From an archaeon (lineage in GTDB: Archaea > Asgardarchaeota > Hermodarchaeia > Hermodarchaeales > Hermodarchaeaceae), in NCBI GenBank assembly GCA_016550415.1, contig JABXGU010000488.1, positions 1 to 15,371 on the forward strand: a stretch of DNA of 15,371 nt, given 5' to 3'. A program made the position numbers and the translations under genes. The notes beneath the pieces were generated by a model that saw only the letters and a list, made by a program, of their open reading frames with translations, had not been told where the DNA came from and made no database searches. Shown here in pieces: positions 7,335 to 15,371 of this stretch. How positions within the stretch are numbered: the first letter of the stretch is position 1; each line of letters starts with the position of its first letter.

Positions 7335-9185
7335 TTAGGGTTTGAACCCTGGAATTTTATTTGTAACCTGATGGAGCAATTTTTGGCTATGTATTAGATT
7401 CCAAAGAGAAGAAATGTCACGGTGTATCAGTGTATCCTGTTTTAATCGGTCCCGTTGTTCTCCGTTATCGCTTACTACACGGGGTGCAATATCTCGAACC
7501 GCATTAAAAGCAATATTACTACCTTGACCCAATTCAACTTCCTTGTGTAAGCTTCGAAGATCAATGCCTTGAGTTGCACAGAGGAGTTCGATTGCAATGA
7601 TGTGCTCAACATTCCTAATTATTTCACTGGCTTGCCTTGCTGCAATGGTACCCATGCTAACATGGTCTTCTTGATTTGCTTGGGTTGGGATGGATGTAAC
7701 ACTGGCTGGCGTGGCAAGTATCTGACATTCAGCCACAAGTGAAGCAGCTGTAATTTGAGCAGTTCCAAGACCATAATGGACGCCACGGTCTTCTTGAATA
7801 GGCTGTAGAAGCAAGAGAGGCAAGCCATTGTTTAGGTTATTGTCAATGAGACGAGCAACGCGGCGCTCAGAAATTGAACCAATGCTAGTTATGGCTATTG
7901 CTAGCAAATCCATTGCTATTGCGATGGGTTGCCCGTGGAAGTTCCCTCCAGACAAGTATGTTCTAGAAGCTGGAAATATGAGGGGATTGTCTGTTGCGGA
8001 ATTGATTTCTGTCGACACTACTTTTGCAACATATTCTATAGCATCACGGGCAGCGCCAAAAACCTGTGGTGTACAGCGAAGGGAATAAGCATCCTGTACA
8101 CGCCGAGTTTGTTCTAGCACCTTAACTGCAGAATCGAAAGTTGAAGAGGTAATTCCAAGGTGCTGAACTAGCTTGATTATATCAGCACGTTGTTCCTGGA
8201 GGTTAGCAGCTGATTCTGCAGGTTCTACTGCTAGTTGTTGGTCAATAGTGAACACAGCTCGTGCGGCTTGCATCAACAGAGTTTCTGTTGCACCTTGCCC
8301 ATCCTTTATTGACTTGATTTTCGTACGGAGTTGTTGCAGATTCTTATCAGCAATTTCTCCACGCTGACGCGATGTGACAACCTGTTTGCTACCCTTCAAT
8401 AATGCAAGGAGATTCTTTGCAGACTTCTGCTGTCCATTATGAGGACGAACTGCATGTATTCGATGGTCAAAGTGGTCAAGAACCCCTTCTAGAGCTTCTA
8501 TACTAAGTGAAGCAGCAATCTCTGCTGAAGCTATCAAGTTCCTTGCATCTGCGATGGCTAGCACGGCAAGAGCAGTCATTATCTGTGTTCCATTGATTAA
8601 AGCTAGCCCCTCCTTGCGTTCAAGGGTGACTGGTTTTATTTTAGCTCGTCTAAGAGCATCTGTTCCAGTAAGAATTTCACCATTATATTCTGCTTGTCCT
8701 TCACCGATTAGGACCAGTGCCATATGTGCCAATGGAGCGAGATCACCACTTGCACCCACTGAGCCCTTTGAAGGGATGATTGGATGAACACCTTTGTTGA
8801 TGAGATTAAGAAGGGTCTGAAGGGTTGTTAGGCGGATGCCAGAATATCCCTTGGCAAGAGTATTGGCTCGAAGGAGCATAGCAGCGCGGACAACTTCTGT
8901 GGGGAGGGGAGCACCTACACCAGCAGCGTGACTGACGAGTAGACTGCGTTGGAGTTCAAGAGCTTTATGTTCTGGAATGACAATTTCACTCAAAGGACCG
9001 AAGCCGGTTGTAACCCCATATATGATGTCGCCTGCTGCTGTCCATTGAGATACAAGCTTAGCTGCTGTTTCCACCTTCGCTTGTGCTGAAGCAGCCAGTG
9101 TTACTTCAGCATTATTTCTTGAAACTGCAATAACATCATCGATACTCAAAGTATCCCCATCAACTTTGACCATTGGGATTGACAT
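7335..9185 (-). CDS. hutH: Histidine ammonia-lyase with large internal insert
   Basis: This is step one of histidine breakdown: histidine to urocanate and ammonia, in the cytoplasm. In the 616-residue product (numbering from ATG 9185) the MIO prosthetic group would form from Ala-Ser-Gly 145-147 in GSVGASGDLAPLAH. Other hallmarks are YGVTTGFG (56-63, catalytic Tyr), RPHNGQ (247-252), RVQDAYSLRC (362-371), TDNPLIF (398-404), GGNFHGQP (413-420) and NQEDHVSMG (504-512). Typical HutH is about 510 residues; the excess lies at about 268-360, between LLALLKGS and RVQDAYS, where most members have only a short linker. The extra block is helical and ends just before the active-site Tyr loop. The start was set at ATG 9185 because TAGGTGATT lies immediately upstream. 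A GTG at 9194 is in frame but falls inside that ribosome site and would add three residues. The 3' end is 23 bases from that of ftr. Confidence 0.95.
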   Translation of the reverse strand: MSIPMVKVDGDTLSIDDVIAVSRNNAEVTLAASAQAKVETAAKLVSQWTAAGDIIYGVTTGFGPLSEIVIPEHKALELQRSLLVSHAAGVGAPLPTEVVRAAMLLRANTLAKGYSGIRLTTLQTLLNLINKGVHPIIPSKGSVGASGDLAPLAHMALVLIGEGQAEYNGEILTGTDALRRAKIKPVTLERKEGLALINGTQIMTALAVLAIADARNLIASAEIAASLSIEALEGVLDHFDHRIHAVRPHNGQQKSAKNLLALLKGSKQVVTSRQRGEIADKNLQQLRTKIKSIKDGQGATETLLMQAARAVFTIDQQLAVEPAESAANLQEQRADIIKLVQHLGITSSTFDSAVKVLEQTRRVQDAYSLRCTPQVFGAARDAIEYVAKVVSTEINSATDNPLIFPASRTYLSGGNFHGQPIAIAMDLLAIAITSIGSISERRVARLIDNNLNNGLPLLLLQPIQEDRGVHYGLGTAQITAASLVAECQILATPASVTSIPTQANQEDHVSMGTIAARQASEIIRNVEHIIAIELLCATQGIDLRSLHKEVELGQGSNIAFNAVRDIAPRVVSDNGEQRDRLKQDTLIHRDISSLWNLIHSQKLLHQVTNKIPGFKP

Positions 9186-9244
9186 TAGAATCACCTAGTT
9201 AGAAGCAAATACCTTGTTTTGATGCCAACCTAAATGGTTACCCC

Positions 9245-9252
9245 AAATAAAA
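9245..9252 (-). promoter_or_regulatory. Possible TATA box of hutH
   Basis: The minus strand reads TTTTATTT here, about 60 bases upstream of the hutH ATG and just past the stop codon of the ABC permease. It would allow hutH to be transcribed apart from the transport genes, with a leader near 35-40 bases. The match is modest. Confidence 0.3.
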
Positions 9253-9260
9253 GGATGTGT

Positions 9261-10847
9261 TTATTGTTCGTGGTACAAAAAAGAATGAGCAGCCCACCCC
9301 ATAAGAATAATGGTCAAAAATATAGAATATGGCATCAGGAAAAGTGCTGCAACTATAGCCCATTCTATGCCCATCGGTAGGAATCCTGTAACCAAGAAAG
9401 CGACTGGCATCATCACTACCCAGGACAAGACAGGATAAGTAATCATCAGTGCAACCGGTGTTTGGGTTTGACTTTGCGTAACATATGGATAGCGACTCCC
9501 AAGTCCAACACCCATTGCTGTTGAGAGAAGGACAGCGTGTGGAAGGATAGCACCACCTATGATGATTAAACCAGGGTTTCCAAGAATTACTGCAAAATAA
9601 ATTGCAAAGGGTATTGTAACAAGAACAGGAGTGACAAGCAAAAAAAAGAATTTAATGAATGCAATATGAAGCGGAGAAAGAGGAGCAAGTCGGAGAAGAT
9701 GATTTTTGCCATATTCGCCCTTAAAGGGATCAGCGGCAGAGATAGCCAAGAGCGGGACAAGCAGGACGAGTATGATAACATATAGAGCAGGGATAAGGTC
9801 CATATAATCCTCGGGCAAAGGAAGTATTAGACGGATTATTGGAGCAAAAATAATGAATAGAGCAGCTAGAATGAAATTAACGATGATACTTGCCCAATAA
9901 ACTGATTTTCCTGGACTTCGAAGACCCATCACCATGTCTTTCTTCAATAAAGCACGGAAAGGAGAACTGGCACCTTGAAAATTAATGGGAACCCGACCAA
10001 GTAAACCAGTGGCATGCCCACTCCGATTTGTTACAATGGCAAGGTCTTCATAGAGAACATAATTGATTAGACGTGTAAGCCTCACTGCAACAACTAAAAT
10101 CAAAATGTAGAGAATAACAAGGCTAACCAACAATAAGGGAAATGCAGAGAGAGGAAGATAAGCTAATTGTCCTGCTGTCCCAAACGCGACAAATAGGTAA
10201 GCCAAATAATAAACTGGCATAGGTACCAAGTTATTGCCAATTGATATGAATGGTGTAAGGAGAAGAAGGGTGCCGTACATAATTATCAGGTAAAAAAGGA
10301 GACGACGTATACGGTGCCTCCTCCAAAAAAAAGACACATACCGTCTTAAACAGAATAGTGCGTGTGACGCTAAAGAACCGATTTCGCCCAGAAAAATGAA
10401 TAACACAATTATTAGGATGATTGCACCATTTGTTACACCGAATTCAATTTTGAAAAACTCGATAATCGGAATAAGGGCAAGCCCCACATATAAGACAAAC
10501 ATAAGACGGCGAGGAATAGAACGTAAATACTTAGAAACAAGGAATGCACTTACACGAATTGGTGCTGGAAAGAGAAGGTCGATATCTGCTGGTTCCACTT
10601 CGCTACTAACAGGCACACTGATGAACGCCTTTACTATTTGTTGCAAAAATACAAATGAGATTGCGGCATAGAAGATAATTACAGAAGTTGATCCCAGTAA
10701 GCCAGCATCAACAATAATCCAATACATCATTGCACGCATTTCAACTGGAAAAGCAAAGATCATGAACCACAGAATCCACATCACGAATCCAACTATTGCA
10801 AAGGAAACTGCTTGAACAAGGATAAACATGGGTCGTTTTATTGCCAT
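9261..10847 (-). CDS. ABC exporter permease (ABC-2-like), about 12 membrane spans
   Basis: The 528 residues are mostly hydrophobic, with roughly twelve spans. Two cytoplasmic blocks recur in large ABC-2-type permeases: DLLFPAPIRVSAFLVSKYL (89-107), where the Asp-Leu-Leu-Phe-x-Ala-Pro pattern marks a coupling region, and ALLKKDMVMGLRSPGKSVY (298-316). A third block, KGEYGKNHLLRLAPLSPLHI (about 374-393), looks like the matching element of the second half, so the protein appears to be an internally duplicated membrane domain. It follows the ABC ATPase by 80 bases on the same strand and should pair with it. The substrate is unknown. The listed start is the first ATG, which lacks a ribosome site. 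The frame stays open for 38 codons further upstream without ATG, GTG or TTG, but a CTG at 10922-10920 has GGAGG 9 bases before it, so the true protein may be about 25 residues longer. Confidence 0.82.
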   Translation of the reverse strand: MAIKRPMFILVQAVSFAIVGFVMWILWFMIFAFPVEMRAMMYWIIVDAGLLGSTSVIIFYAAISFVFLQQIVKAFISVPVSSEVEPADIDLLFPAPIRVSAFLVSKYLRSIPRRLMFVLYVGLALIPIIEFFKIEFGVTNGAIILIIVLFIFLGEIGSLASHALFCLRRYVSFFWRRHRIRRLLFYLIIMYGTLLLLTPFISIGNNLVPMPVYYLAYLFVAFGTAGQLAYLPLSAFPLLLVSLVILYILILVVAVRLTRLINYVLYEDLAIVTNRSGHATGLLGRVPINFQGASSPFRALLKKDMVMGLRSPGKSVYWASIIVNFILAALFIIFAPIIRLILPLPEDYMDLIPALYVIILVLLVPLLAISAADPFKGEYGKNHLLRLAPLSPLHIAFIKFFFLLVTPVLVTIPFAIYFAVILGNPGLIIIGGAILPHAVLLSTAMGVGLGSRYPYVTQSQTQTPVALMITYPVLSWVVMMPVAFLVTGFLPMGIEWAIVAALFLMPYSIFLTIILMGWAAHSFLYHEQ

Positions 10848-10927
10848 TCGTAAATAATTCCATAAACGGCGGTATTCCCAATATGTTAGGGTGCCAATTC
10901 CAATAGTTCCTTCAGTTCCCAGACCCC

Positions 10928-11692
10928 TTACCCTCCACGCAACGTTTCGATGTAATACTGTTCAAGAGAAGTTTCATCACCAACTTGATTACGAAGTTCT
11001 TTTGTTGTTCCTGAAGCTACCTTGACACCATCTGATAAAATCGTGAATTCATCACTCACTTCTTCAGCAACACTTAGAATATGTGTCGAAATCAAAATGG
11101 TGTGTCCTTCCGATGCTAGGTCTCGGATAAGCTGTTTGAGAACATAACCGCCCTCAGGATCAAGCCCATAGAGGGGTTCATCCATCATTATGACCTTTGG
11201 CTTATGAACCAGCAGCCCACAGAGAAGGGTACGCTGTAGCATCCCTCGGGACAATTCACCTAAGTACTTGTTCTGGTACGAAGTGATATCAAAGAGAGAC
11301 ATGTATTTGTTCCGTCGCTGTTCAAAGACATCCTTCGGTATTTTGTATAAGCTGCCGATGAAGTGCAGAAACTCATTTACTTTGAGACTTTCGTATGCTG
11401 CAGGTTGGTCTGATAGGAATCCTATATGCTGTTTAGCATTCCAAGATTCCCGTAACAAATCAAATCCCATTATGAAAATACTGCCCCGGTTTGGACGAAT
11501 AAGACCAGCTAGAAGCTTCAAAGTGGTTGTTTTACCAGCACCATTTGGTCCTACAAGGGCATGAACAACGCTTTGGCGAATCTGTAAATTGAGCCGATTA
11601 ACAGCCATGACTCCAGGAGCATAGATTTTGGTGAGTCTGAAGGATTCAATTGCAGGTGTATCTTTTGTTTGTGTCTTTGAAGTCTTAGGCAT
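10928..11692 (-). CDS. ABC transporter ATP-binding protein
   Basis: This is a cytoplasmic ATPase subunit of 254 residues that powers the adjacent permease. Walker A is GPNGAGKTT (48-56), the Q-loop Gln is in SDQPAA (Q96), the signature is LSRGM (147-151) in place of the usual LSGGQ, Walker B is VIMMDEP (167-173), the D-loop is GLDPEG (176-181) and the switch His is in ISTHIL (H204). The layout, with a short C-terminal tail after SDGVKVASGTT, is that of ABC-2 exporter ATPases of the CcmA type. An N-terminal stretch of about 13 polar residues precedes the domain. The ATG at 11692 follows AGGGGA at 8 bases. It lies 30 bases after the SAP-motif membrane gene and 80 before the permease, which fits one operon. 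The Gly-to-Arg change in the signature occurs in active relatives and does not itself suggest loss of function. Confidence 0.93.
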   Translation of the reverse strand: MPKTSKTQTKDTPAIESFRLTKIYAPGVMAVNRLNLQIRQSVVHALVGPNGAGKTTTLKLLAGLIRPNRGSIFIMGFDLLRESWNAKQHIGFLSDQPAAYESLKVNEFLHFIGSLYKIPKDVFEQRRNKYMSLFDITSYQNKYLGELSRGMLQRTLLCGLLVHKPKVIMMDEPLYGLDPEGGYVLKQLIRDLASEGHTILISTHILSVAEEVSDEFTILSDGVKVASGTTKELRNQVGDETSLEQYYIETLRGG

Positions 11693-11722
11693 ACATATTT
11701 TCCCCTAGCGTTTTGTTTGTTG

Positions 11723-12196
11723 CTAGGTCACTCCCCATTGGGAAGGCAGAGGCAGCCATACTAGTACAACTATCAAGACGACAACAGCCCCCAGTATAAA
11801 GGCTGCACGCATAACTGGTGTTATAGTACGGTAGCCTGTCTTAAGACTAAGAGAGAAGAGAGCAGAGCAAAGGAGAAAACCTCCGAGACCACGGAACACT
11901 AAATAAGCTGGTACAAGGATTATCCCAAATGGATTTTCAGTAGCCATAAGCTCAAAGAGGGTTTGGAGAGCAAGAAGGAAGGAAGATAACGTTACAAAGA
12001 ATAGACCAATAATAATGAAGCGATATTCAGAGAATGGTTGTAGTTCTCCGAATTCTTGTAAGGCTGTTTCCTTTTCAATTAGTGTAATTAGCTCAGCCCG
12101 GCTCATCGTGGACTTAACGGATAGCCCAAGGCGACGTGCCTCTTCTTCTAGTCCCTTACGGTCCAGTGTCAGAAGCTTATCACGGATATCAGGCAA
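11723..12196 (-). CDS. SAP-motif small membrane protein of the ABC operon
   Basis: This 157-residue protein begins with a SAP/Rho-N-like helix-extension-helix motif (about residues 7-43, around LDRKGLEEEARRLGL and SRAELITLIEKE). Three hydrophobic spans follow at about 60-83, 91-116 and 129-149. SAP motifs usually bind nucleic acid, but look-alikes also act as protein-binding modules. Here the motif would sit on one face of the membrane. The start is TTG at 12196: AGGAGG stands about 10 bases upstream, and the nearby ATG and GTG codons are out of frame. A TATA-like CGTATAAT precedes it, and the ABC ATPase begins 30 bases after its stop. It is probably the first gene of the ABC operon and perhaps an accessory subunit. 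I do not recognise a named family for the membrane part. Confidence 0.75.
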   Translation of the reverse strand: MPDIRDKLLTLDRKGLEEEARRLGLSVKSTMSRAELITLIEKETALQEFGELQPFSEYRFIIIGLFFVTLSSFLLALQTLFELMATENPFGIILVPAYLVFRGLGGFLLCSALFSLSLKTGYRTITPVMRAAFILGAVVVLIVVLVWLPLPSQWGVT

Positions 12197-12240
12197 TTTC
12201 TCACATCCTCCTAATCCCTAATGCCACTTCGCCAGTTCCT

Positions 12241-12248
12241 ATTATACG
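12241..12248 (-). promoter_or_regulatory. TATA-like promoter of the ABC operon
   Basis: The minus strand reads CGTATAAT, 45-52 bases upstream of the TTG at 12196. Initiation near 12217-12220 would give a leader of about 20-25 bases holding the strong AGGAGG ribosome site. The placement is right for an archaeal promoter of the three-gene ABC operon. Confidence 0.4.
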
Positions 12249-12268
12249 TTTTTATCCCAGCAAAATGG

Positions 12269-12538
12269 CTAGGATTCTGCATCGCTTGCATCAGTTTTTA
12301 TGATTCCTATGATTGGGAGAATAATAAACAACCCAAGAATAAAGAGCGCTATGGCAAAAAAAGTAAGAATGGTGGGTAGAACAAGTTTGACGATGGGAAA
12401 TTCTGCCACTCCACCGTAGAGAAAGGGAAGTGTCCAGCCAATATTAAGGGTAATAACGCAAATAGAAAAAATGATGGTAGTTAATATCCAACGGGATCTG
12501 CTCTGTAATTCAATTTTATTCATAGATTTTCCTACCAT
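12269..12538 (-). CDS. Small two-span membrane protein next to Ca2+ ATPase
   Basis: This 89-residue protein has two hydrophobic spans, about 18-40 (beginning ILTTIIFSICVITL) and 50-80 (LVLPTILTFFAIALFIL onward). The N-terminus is short and basic and the C-terminal tail is acidic (KTDASDAES). It starts 14 bases after the stop of the P-type ATPase on the same strand, so it is almost certainly co-transcribed. The family is not recognised. Small membrane proteins often modulate P-type pumps, but there is no sequence evidence of that here. The first ATG (12538) lacks a clear ribosome site; Met6 at 12523 has AGGA about 6-7 bases upstream and may be the true start, removing five residues. Confidence 0.65.
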   Translation of the reverse strand: MVGKSMNKIELQSRSRWILTTIIFSICVITLNIGWTLPFLYGGVAEFPIVKLVLPTILTFFAIALFILGLFIILPIIGIIKTDASDAES

Positions 12539-12552
12539 AGAATATTACTCTT

Positions 12553-15369
12553 TTAGTCATTTTGCTTCGAATGAGTGTGTTTATTTTTGCTCCCAACTTT
12601 GTCTGTTTCCCTATCACTTTTTGTTTGTGTTGGGGCGATAGTTGTTAGTTCCTGCTTGTGCCCTTTTAGCCATTTTCGTCCAATTAATTTGATAAGTTCC
12701 ACAACGATGAATACAGATAATGAAACTGCCAAGATGATTAGCCAATCCAGTAATGAAAGAGGAGCTACATGGAAGACACTGGCAAGAAACGGCTGGTACA
12801 AAATAAGGGCATGTAGTCCCATAGAAGATAAGATAGCTAGAAGGAGAACACGGTTTCCAAAGATTCCAACTTTGAGAAGGGATTGGCGTCCCGAACGGGA
12901 ATTTAACGCCTGAATCATCTGCATAAAAACCAAAGCCGTAAACGCTATGGTCCGAGCACGAACTATTACTTCACTACTTGTGATTCCTCCGCCAAAGACC
13001 ATTATTTCCAACCAGTAAAGCCCAAGTGTAGCAAAGGCAATTGTAATGCCAACTATCCAAATCTGAATCCACACTGCACCTGTTAAAACTCCTTCCTCTG
13101 GATTTTGCGGGTGCCGTTCCATTACATCTTTTTCTATTGGTTCCATTCCAAGGGCTAATGCTGGTAATCCATCTGTCACTAGGTTAACGAAGAGAATTTG
13201 GATAGCGAGTAAGGGTAAGGGCCAGCCAATGAATAAAACACTGGCAAGGAATATTACAAGGATTTCACCTGCATTACAGGAGAGAAGGTAGGAGACGAAT
13301 TTGCGGGTATTATCAGCGATACCTCGACCCTCTTCGATTGCATTGACAATTGAGGCAAAATTATCATCTGTGAGAATCATATCCGAAGCTTCTTTTGTGA
13401 CATCGGTCCCTGTAATGCCCATTGCGATTCCTATATCTGCATTTTTGAGTGCTGGAGCATCATTAACACCATCTCCAGTCATAGCGCAGATAGCACCACG
13501 CTGTTTCAATGCCCGTACAATACGAAGTTTGTGTTCAGGTGAAACTCTTGCATAGACACGTACCTGAAGTACAACATCAGCTAGATCTTCATCAGAAATA
13601 GAGTCGAGAGCTTCACCAGTAAGCACGACATCATCCTCTTTGAACATCCCCAATTCGTCTGCGACAGCAACAGCGGTATATTGATGATCGCCTGTTATCA
13701 TGACGGGAGTTATACCTGCGCGACGACACAATTTAATTGCTTCACGGACTTCAGGACGTGGAGGATCCATCATTCCTGCAAGACCAACAAAGACTAAGTC
13801 ATTCTCTACACCCTGAGGGGAGATATCGCTTAGAGTCTCAGGTAATATCCTGAAAGCCATTGCTAGTACTCTAAGGGCTTGAGTTGCCATCTTATCGTTA
13901 TTGGCTAATATTGACGCTCTAGCCCGCTCTGTTAATGGTTTCAAGCCCTCATCAGTAAGTATATGCGAGCAACGTTTAAGCACAACTTCAGGAGCGCCTT
14001 TCACATAGGCAATGGTATTGCCATCGGGCGTATCATGAATAGTGGACATTAGTTTACGAGCGGCATCGAAGGGTAGTTCTGCTATACGTGGAAAATCCTT
14101 CAAAAGATTTCCATCAATCCCAGCCTTCTGTGCTACAACAAATAATGCACCTTCGGTGGGATCACCAAATACCTCCCAATTCTTCTTCTGTTTACGAACG
14201 ATAGCGTTGTTGCAAAGGCGACTAACCTGTAAGAGCAAATGTATTTGAGAATCTTGAAGAGGATTGATGGGATTGCCTTCATAAACAAAATTACCTTTCG
14301 GCTCGTATCCAATACCAGTAACGTAGATTAACCTGTCAGGAACGTAGATGACCCTAACAGTCATTTCATCCTTCGTAAGCGTCCCTGTCTTATCTGAACA
14401 GATAACCGTGGCTGCCCCAAGTGTCTCTACAGCAGGCAATCTCCTAATGATGGCATTCCGCTTAATCATCCTCTGTACTCCAAGTGCTAATGTTATGGTC
14501 ACAACAGCTGGCAAACCTTCAGGGATTGCAGCAACGGCTAAAGCGACAGCCGTAATGAATAATGATATTAGTTCAGCAGTCTGAAAGATGACCTGAACTC
14601 CAAACACGACCATACAAATAATTAGAATCCCAATACCCAACTGCTTACCCAGTTTTTCCATCCGTTTCTGAAGAGGCGTCTCCTTTTCCTCAGCAGCCTG
14701 AATCATCTCTGCAATGCGACCAATCTCAGTGTTCATTCCAGTTCTACAGACAACGGCAAGTCCCCGTCCGGAAGTAATCACTGTTCCTGAATGAACCATA
14801 TTAACTCGATCTGCAATAGGAACATTCCGTGTAAGAACAGTTTGAGCGTTTTTCTTTACAGGAAGCGATTCACCTGTCAGTGATGCTTCATCGGTGTAGA
14901 GATTATGAGATTCAATAATGCGAGAATCAGCAGGAAGACGGTCTCCAGTTTCAAGACGGAGAATATCACCCGGTACAACCTCTCTTGATGGAACATCAAC
15001 TGGATTACCCTCTCTTATAACATGAGCGCGTGGAGCCGCCATCTCTTTTAGGGCTTCAATTGCTTTCTCAGCCCGGTATTCTTGGATAAAACCCATTATT
15101 GCATTTAATATCACGATAACCATGATGACAATGGTGTCAAGAGGTAGATCCGCTGTTCCGTTAAGTAGATTTTCCAAATGAGTTACAATAGCAGAAATCC
15201 CTGCAGCAAATAATAGGATAATAACAAGAAAATCTTTGAATTGAGCTGCAAACATTGCTAAAGGACTTGGACCAGGAATAGCAAGGAGTTCATTTGGGCC
15301 ATACTTCACAAGCCGGTTTTCTGCCTCCTCCTTTGTCAAGCCTTTCTCTGTGACATTAAGCTGATCCAT
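12553..15369 (-). CDS. P-type Ca2+-transporting ATPase (P-IIA), possibly lacking its extreme N-terminus
   Basis: This is an ion pump that moves Ca2+ across the cell membrane using an aspartyl-phosphate intermediate. In the 938 residues seen: cation-ATPase N-domain motif KYGPNEL (22-28), actuator loop TGES (165-168), M4 ion motif IPEGLP (282-287), phosphorylation site CSDKTGTLT with D326, nucleotide-domain KGAPE (457-461), TGD (559-561) and hinge TGDGVNDAP (631-639). M5 holds N699 and E702 and M6 holds N729 and D733 in [13 protein letters not shown], the SERCA calcium ligands. In M8, where SERCA has Glu908 (ALNSLSENQSL), this protein has [11 protein letters not shown] with Gly827, so a single calcium site is predicted. 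The C-terminal tail (about 900-938) is charged and His-containing. The ATG at 15369 sits two bases from the window edge and some relatives have extra N-terminal residues, so the start may lie outside. The two-span protein follows at 14 bases. Confidence 0.94.
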   Translation of the reverse strand: MDQLNVTEKGLTKEEAENRLVKYGPNELLAIPGPSPLAMFAAQFKDFLVIILLFAAGISAIVTHLENLLNGTADLPLDTIVIMVIVILNAIMGFIQEYRAEKAIEALKEMAAPRAHVIREGNPVDVPSREVVPGDILRLETGDRLPADSRIIESHNLYTDEASLTGESLPVKKNAQTVLTRNVPIADRVNMVHSGTVITSGRGLAVVCRTGMNTEIGRIAEMIQAAEEKETPLQKRMEKLGKQLGIGILIICMVVFGVQVIFQTAELISLFITAVALAVAAIPEGLPAVVTITLALGVQRMIKRNAIIRRLPAVETLGAATVICSDKTGTLTKDEMTVRVIYVPDRLIYVTGIGYEPKGNFVYEGNPINPLQDSQIHLLLQVSRLCNNAIVRKQKKNWEVFGDPTEGALFVVAQKAGIDGNLLKDFPRIAELPFDAARKLMSTIHDTPDGNTIAYVKGAPEVVLKRCSHILTDEGLKPLTERARASILANNDKMATQALRVLAMAFRILPETLSDISPQGVENDLVFVGLAGMMDPPRPEVREAIKLCRRAGITPVMITGDHQYTAVAVADELGMFKEDDVVLTGEALDSISDEDLADVVLQVRVYARVSPEHKLRIVRALKQRGAICAMTGDGVNDAPALKNADIGIAMGITGTDVTKEASDMILTDDNFASIVNAIEEGRGIADNTRKFVSYLLSCNAGEILVIFLASVLFIGWPLPLLAIQILFVNLVTDGLPALALGMEPIEKDVMERHPQNPEEGVLTGAVWIQIWIVGITIAFATLGLYWLEIMVFGGGITSSEVIVRARTIAFTALVFMQMIQALNSRSGRQSLLKVGIFGNRVLLLAILSSMGLHALILYQPFLASVFHVAPLSLLDWLIILAVSLSVFIVVELIKLIGRKWLKGHKQELTTIAPTQTKSDRETDKVGSKNKHTHSKQND

Positions 15370-15371
15370 AA

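Noticed and set aside
9186..9194. GTG at 9194 as the hutH start
   Set aside because: It lies inside the AGGTGATT ribosome-site sequence serving the ATG at 9185, and nothing ribosome-site-like precedes it.
11268..11564. 98-codon plus-strand frame opposite the ABC ATPase
   Set aside because: It is a shadow of the ATPase frame; no start signals and no recognisable motif.
12575..12913. 112-codon plus-strand frame opposite the Ca2+ ATPase C-terminus
   Set aside because: It is antisense to a clear P-type ATPase whose hydrophobic codons create an apparent membrane-like reading on the other strand.
1..15371. tRNA genes, CRISPR arrays, insertion sequences, phage genes or direct-repeat arrays
   Set aside because: Gaps are short (under about 170 bases) and I see no cloverleaf, regular repeats, transposase or integrase motifs.

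Overview
The window looks like a piece of an archaeal chromosome, most plausibly from an Asgard-type archaeon (Thorarchaeia-like is my best guess, not a proof). The reasons are a complete homologue of formylmethanofuran:tetrahydromethanopterin formyltransferase (Ftr), TATA-box promoters with short leaders, GGTG/GGAGG ribosome sites with TTG and GTG starts, moderately AT-rich DNA, and a eukaryote-like P-IIA calcium ATPase. I see no tRNA, rRNA, CRISPR array, insertion sequence or phage gene. No stretch above about 170 bases lacks a gene.

Layout. 1-485 (minus): the start of a membrane methyltransferase of the ICMT/PEMT type, cut by the window edge. 636-2315 (plus): urocanate hydratase. 2424-3602 (plus): an unrecognised helical protein. 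3622-6239 (minus): a two-gene operon, a glutamine-synthetase-family enzyme followed by an imidazolonepropionase-like amidohydrolase. 6406-7311 (plus): the Ftr homologue, divergent from the glutamine synthetase. 7335-9185 (minus): histidine ammonia-lyase with a large insert. 9261-12196 (minus): a probable three-gene ABC operon (SAP-motif membrane protein, ATPase, multi-span permease). 12269-15369 (minus): a P-type Ca2+ ATPase followed at 14 bp by a small two-span membrane protein.

The core is a histidine-degradation locus spread over both strands. HutH makes urocanate and ammonia, HutU makes imidazolonepropionate, and the HutI-like enzyme would open the ring to formiminoglutamate. None of the usual last enzymes (FtcD/glutamate formiminotransferase, HutG, HutF) is present here. 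In their place sits Ftr, an enzyme known for moving a formyl group to tetrahydromethanopterin, and a glutamine-synthetase-family ligase in the same operon as the HutI-like gene. This suggests, as inference only, an archaeal variant of the pathway in which the one-carbon unit of histidine goes to a pterin carrier through an Ftr-type transferase and the ammonia is captured by the ligase. The HutI-like protein has lost several residues I remember as substrate contacts, so its reaction may differ from the textbook one.

The right-hand third is unrelated membrane transport: an ABC exporter and a calcium pump with a predicted single ion site.
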